Assembly (NCBI RefSeq): GCF_029892155.1
Contig: NZ_JARZAG010000016.1
Span: forward strand, 1 to 64,000
Length of the DNA: 64,000 bases
Direction of reading: 5' to 3'
Source: Kitasatospora sp. GAS204B
GTDB lineage: Bacteria; Actinomycetota; Actinomycetes; Streptomycetales; Streptomycetaceae
The position numbers and the translations under genes were made by a program. The notes under the pieces were generated by a model. That model was given only the letters and a program-made list of their open reading frames with translations, was not told the origin of the DNA and did no database searches. Shown piece by piece: positions 62,147-64,000 of the stretch. Positions within the stretch are counted from its first letter, which is position 1, and the number at the start of each line of letters is the position of its first letter.

Positions 62147-63391
62147 CTACCAGTTGGCCCAGGACACGTTCCAACCGCCCAGGCCGTTGTCCGGCTGGAC
62201 CTGCCCGCCGACCGAGTTCTTGACGATCACCACGTCGCCGATCAGCGCGTCGGCGTAGAACTTGCCCGCCACCGAGCCGTCGTCGCCGCTGTCGGTGTCC
62301 GGCAGGCCGATGCAGCCGTGGCTGATGTTCGCCTTCCCGGCGAACTCGACGGCCTTGGGGTTGCCGTGCACGTAGGAGCCGGAGTCGGTGATCTTCAGCG
62401 CGTGCGGCTCGTAGACGTCGTAGCCCGGACCCTTGATGGTGGTGGTGCTCGAGACCATGTGCGCCATCCGGTCCTTCTCGAAGACCACCATGGTGCCGTT
62501 CCACGACGGGTTGTCATCCGCGCCCGCGGTGACGGCGATGGTCTGCGGCGCGGCGCCGTCCTCGACCACGGACATCTGGTGGGTCTTGGCGTCCACCGTG
62601 CTGATCTTGGAGCGGCCGATGGTGAAGGACTCGTCCCGGTCGGAGTTGCCGTAGACGCCGGGGGAGAGCTCCACGTTCGAGGTGCGGTAGTGGATCGTCA
62701 CCTTGGTGCCCGGCTTCCAGTAGGTCTGCGGGCGCAGGTCGAGCCAGTTGTCCTCGTTGAGCCAGTGGCCCTTGACCTGGGTGCCGTCCGAGGCCTCCAC
62801 CGTGATCGCCTGCTCGGCCGCCGCCTTGTTGGTGACCTTCTGCTGGAAGTCGACCCGGATGATCATGCCGACGCCGTAGCTGTCGTTGGTGGTGATGTTG
62901 TCGATGGTGCGCGCCGTCCTGGCCGGCTTGAGCGTGGTGAAGCTGCTGCTGGTGCTGGTCGCCACCCCCTTGGCGTCCACCGCCTGCGCGTTCACCGTGT
63001 AGGCCGTCCCCACGGCCAGCCCGCCCGACGGCACCCAGCTGCTCCCGTCGGCGGCCAGCGCGCCGGCCACCGGCTTGCCGTCCGCCCCCGCCACGGCCAC
63101 CTGGGTCAGCTTGCCGCTGGTCACCGAGACCTTCAACGCCCCGCTCGGTGCGACGTTCTGGCTGCCGTCCTTCGGCTCCACCTCGACCACCGCCGCCGAG
63201 GTCTTCGGCGCGCTGGACGGCCCCCCGGTCACCGCGGCCGGTGCGGCCCGGTGCCCGGCCCCGCTGCCGCTCGCGCTGCCCCCACCGCTCCCGCTCCCGC
63301 TGCCGCAGGCGGTCGCCAGCAGCAGTACCCCGCCCAGCAGCAGCGCCGTCCCGGCCCGGCGACCCATGGGACGTATTCGAATCGACTGCAT
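62147..63391 (-). CDS. L,D-transpeptidase lipoprotein with Ig-like domains
   Basis: A 414-aa cell-wall enzyme. Lipobox LATAC (lipid Cys about residue 29), then a Gly/Ser-rich spacer. Two Ig-like domains (about 65-270) begin VEPKDGSQNV. The YkuD catalytic domain ends in HG-x-NPKAVEFAGKANISHGCIGLPD, with SHGC holding the nucleophile Cys. It forms 3-3 peptidoglycan cross-links, like mycobacterial LdtB. ATG 63391; ATG 63367 is also possible. Confidence 0.95.
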   Translation of the reverse strand: MQSIRIRPMGRRAGTALLLGGVLLLATACGSGSGSGGGSASGSGAGHRAAPAAVTGGPSSAPKTSAAVVEVEPKDGSQNVAPSGALKVSVTSGKLTQVAVAGADGKPVAGALAADGSSWVPSGGLAVGTAYTVNAQAVDAKGVATSTSSSFTTLKPARTARTIDNITTNDSYGVGMIIRVDFQQKVTNKAAAEQAITVEASDGTQVKGHWLNEDNWLDLRPQTYWKPGTKVTIHYRTSNVELSPGVYGNSDRDESFTIGRSKISTVDAKTHQMSVVEDGAAPQTIAVTAGADDNPSWNGTMVVFEKDRMAHMVSSTTTIKGPGYDVYEPHALKITDSGSYVHGNPKAVEFAGKANISHGCIGLPDTDSGDDGSVAGKFYADALIGDVVIVKNSVGGQVQPDNGLGGWNVSWANW

Positions 63392-63574
63392 GGCGCGTCT
63401 CCCCCTGCTTGCTCAGCTCTGTGCACAGCCGTCCGCTGGCTACGGTCGGCTCGACCCCTTCCCCCTATTCGACGCGATGACCGGCCAAGTCGTCGCACCG
63501 GCGCGGCGACTGTCACAGAACCCGGACTTTTGCCGGTGGCCACGGGCCTGCGGCCGGCTCCTAGACTGCCGGCC
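63392..63574. promoter_or_regulatory. divergent intergenic region
   Basis: A 183-bp region between the L,D-transpeptidase (-) and the truncated hypothetical gene (+). It should carry both promoters. No defined element identified. Confidence 0.35.
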
Positions 63575-64000
63575 ATGGACATCGACCTGGATCCACCGCA
63601 CGGCATCACCGGGTTCCCTCTGGGCATGCCGGCGGCGGCCCTGAAGGAGGCGGCCGCGCGGTTGGGCCGGGTCAAGGTCTCCGACGAGGGGTCCGCGGCG
63701 CGGTTCAAGTCCATGAAGGTGCTCGCCCTGCATCCGCAGTTCGAGATCGTCTTCCACCTCGAGGACGGCATGACGCTCGGTGCGGCAGAGGTGTGGATCC
63801 CCCGGCCCGGTCCCGAGCGGATCACGGTCCGCTTCCGCGGCATCGATGTATTCCGCACCCCCGCCCGCCAATTCGTCCAGCTGCTGGCGGACTTGGACCT
63901 GCCCCTCGTGCACGACGAGCCCGGCTACTGGCTCGTGCCCAAGCTCTCCCTCGGCCTCACCCGGGTGGCGGGGCACGAGGTCGAGCTGGACACCGACGAC
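63575..64000 (+). CDS. hypothetical protein (cut by window end)
   Basis: ATG 63575 (MDIDLDPPHGITGFPLGM) opens a frame that runs past the window end; 142 codons are visible without a stop and with coding-type composition. The sequence has beta-rich character (EIVFHLEDGMTLGAAEVWIP). No known domain was recognised, so it is simply a conserved-looking hypothetical. Confidence 0.65.
   Translation, partial: MDIDLDPPHGITGFPLGMPAAALKEAAARLGRVKVSDEGSAARFKSMKVLALHPQFEIVFHLEDGMTLGAAEVWIPRPGPERITVRFRGIDVFRTPARQFVQLLADLDLPLVHDEPGYWLVPKLSLGLTRVAGHEVELDTDD

Overview
The window is very GC-rich actinobacterial chromosome, almost certainly from a Streptomycetaceae member (Streptomyces or Kitasatospora). The evidence is strong third-position G+C, many GTG starts, paired Ser/Thr kinases, a bacterial proteasome activator, a DevR-like response regulator, the branched-chain keto-acid dehydrogenase operon, an Lsr2 paralogue beside purSQL, a mycothiol-type isomerase-fold protein and an exact actinobacterial parS site. 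Nothing in it looks plasmid- or phage-borne.

Layout. (1) About 1-13,900 is a compact biosynthetic gene cluster that I cannot match to a described product. It holds the 3' end of an alanyl-tRNA synthetase gene, an Sfp-type phosphopantetheinyl transferase, a flavodoxin-fold reductase, a divergent LuxR-type regulator paired with a small secreted peptide, a haem-oxygenase-like diiron oxygenase followed by a 2OG-Fe dioxygenase, then a terminator-like hairpin. After it comes a tightly overlapping operon: a DAP-epimerase-fold protein with both catalytic cysteines changed to serine, a fold-type-I aminotransferase, a one-module C-A-PCP NRPS, a discrete thioesterase, an MFS exporter and a PPOX-fold flavoprotein. 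(2) 13.9-22.3 kb: Eis-like acetyltransferase, anchored Pro-rich secreted protein, proteasome activator Bpa, two transmembrane Ser/Thr kinases, APH-fold kinase, DevR-like regulator. (3) 22.6-26.2 kb: E1alpha-E1beta-E2 keto-acid dehydrogenase operon with a strong terminator. (4) 26.3-34.8 kb: BenE transporter, M64 peptidase, MFS transporter, DinB-fold enzyme, nitrilase-superfamily hydrolase, GntR regulator, hypothetical proteins, SLATT-domain protein. (5) 35.1-50.3 kb: purine block purD, purC, purS-purQ-purL, interleaved with a degenerate M48-like protein, a dimethylformamidase-like protein, an ABC/two-component operon, two identical tRNA-Gly genes and lsr2. (6) 50.3-64 kb: DUF3151, GT39 mannosyltransferase-like protein, class II aldolase, DedA protein, pyrE (a parS site lies between dedA and pyrE), CoxG-like protein, membrane spermidine-synthase-like protein, DUF2617, MFS transporter, L,D-transpeptidase lipoprotein and a truncated hypothetical gene.

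How the cluster may work (inference). The diiron oxygenase/2OG oxygenase pair resembles the HrmI/HrmJ and BelK/BelL pairs, which N-oxygenate and cyclopropanate lysine-derived amino acids in hormaomycin and belactosin biosynthesis. Here the pair may make an unusual amino acid that is modified by the Ser/Ser DapF-like protein and the aminotransferase, loaded on the single NRPS module, released by the thioesterase and exported. The alanyl-tRNA synthetase gene ends 4 bp before the phosphopantetheinyl transferase start, so it may be a second copy giving self-resistance. That would make the product a candidate inhibitor of alanyl-tRNA synthetase.
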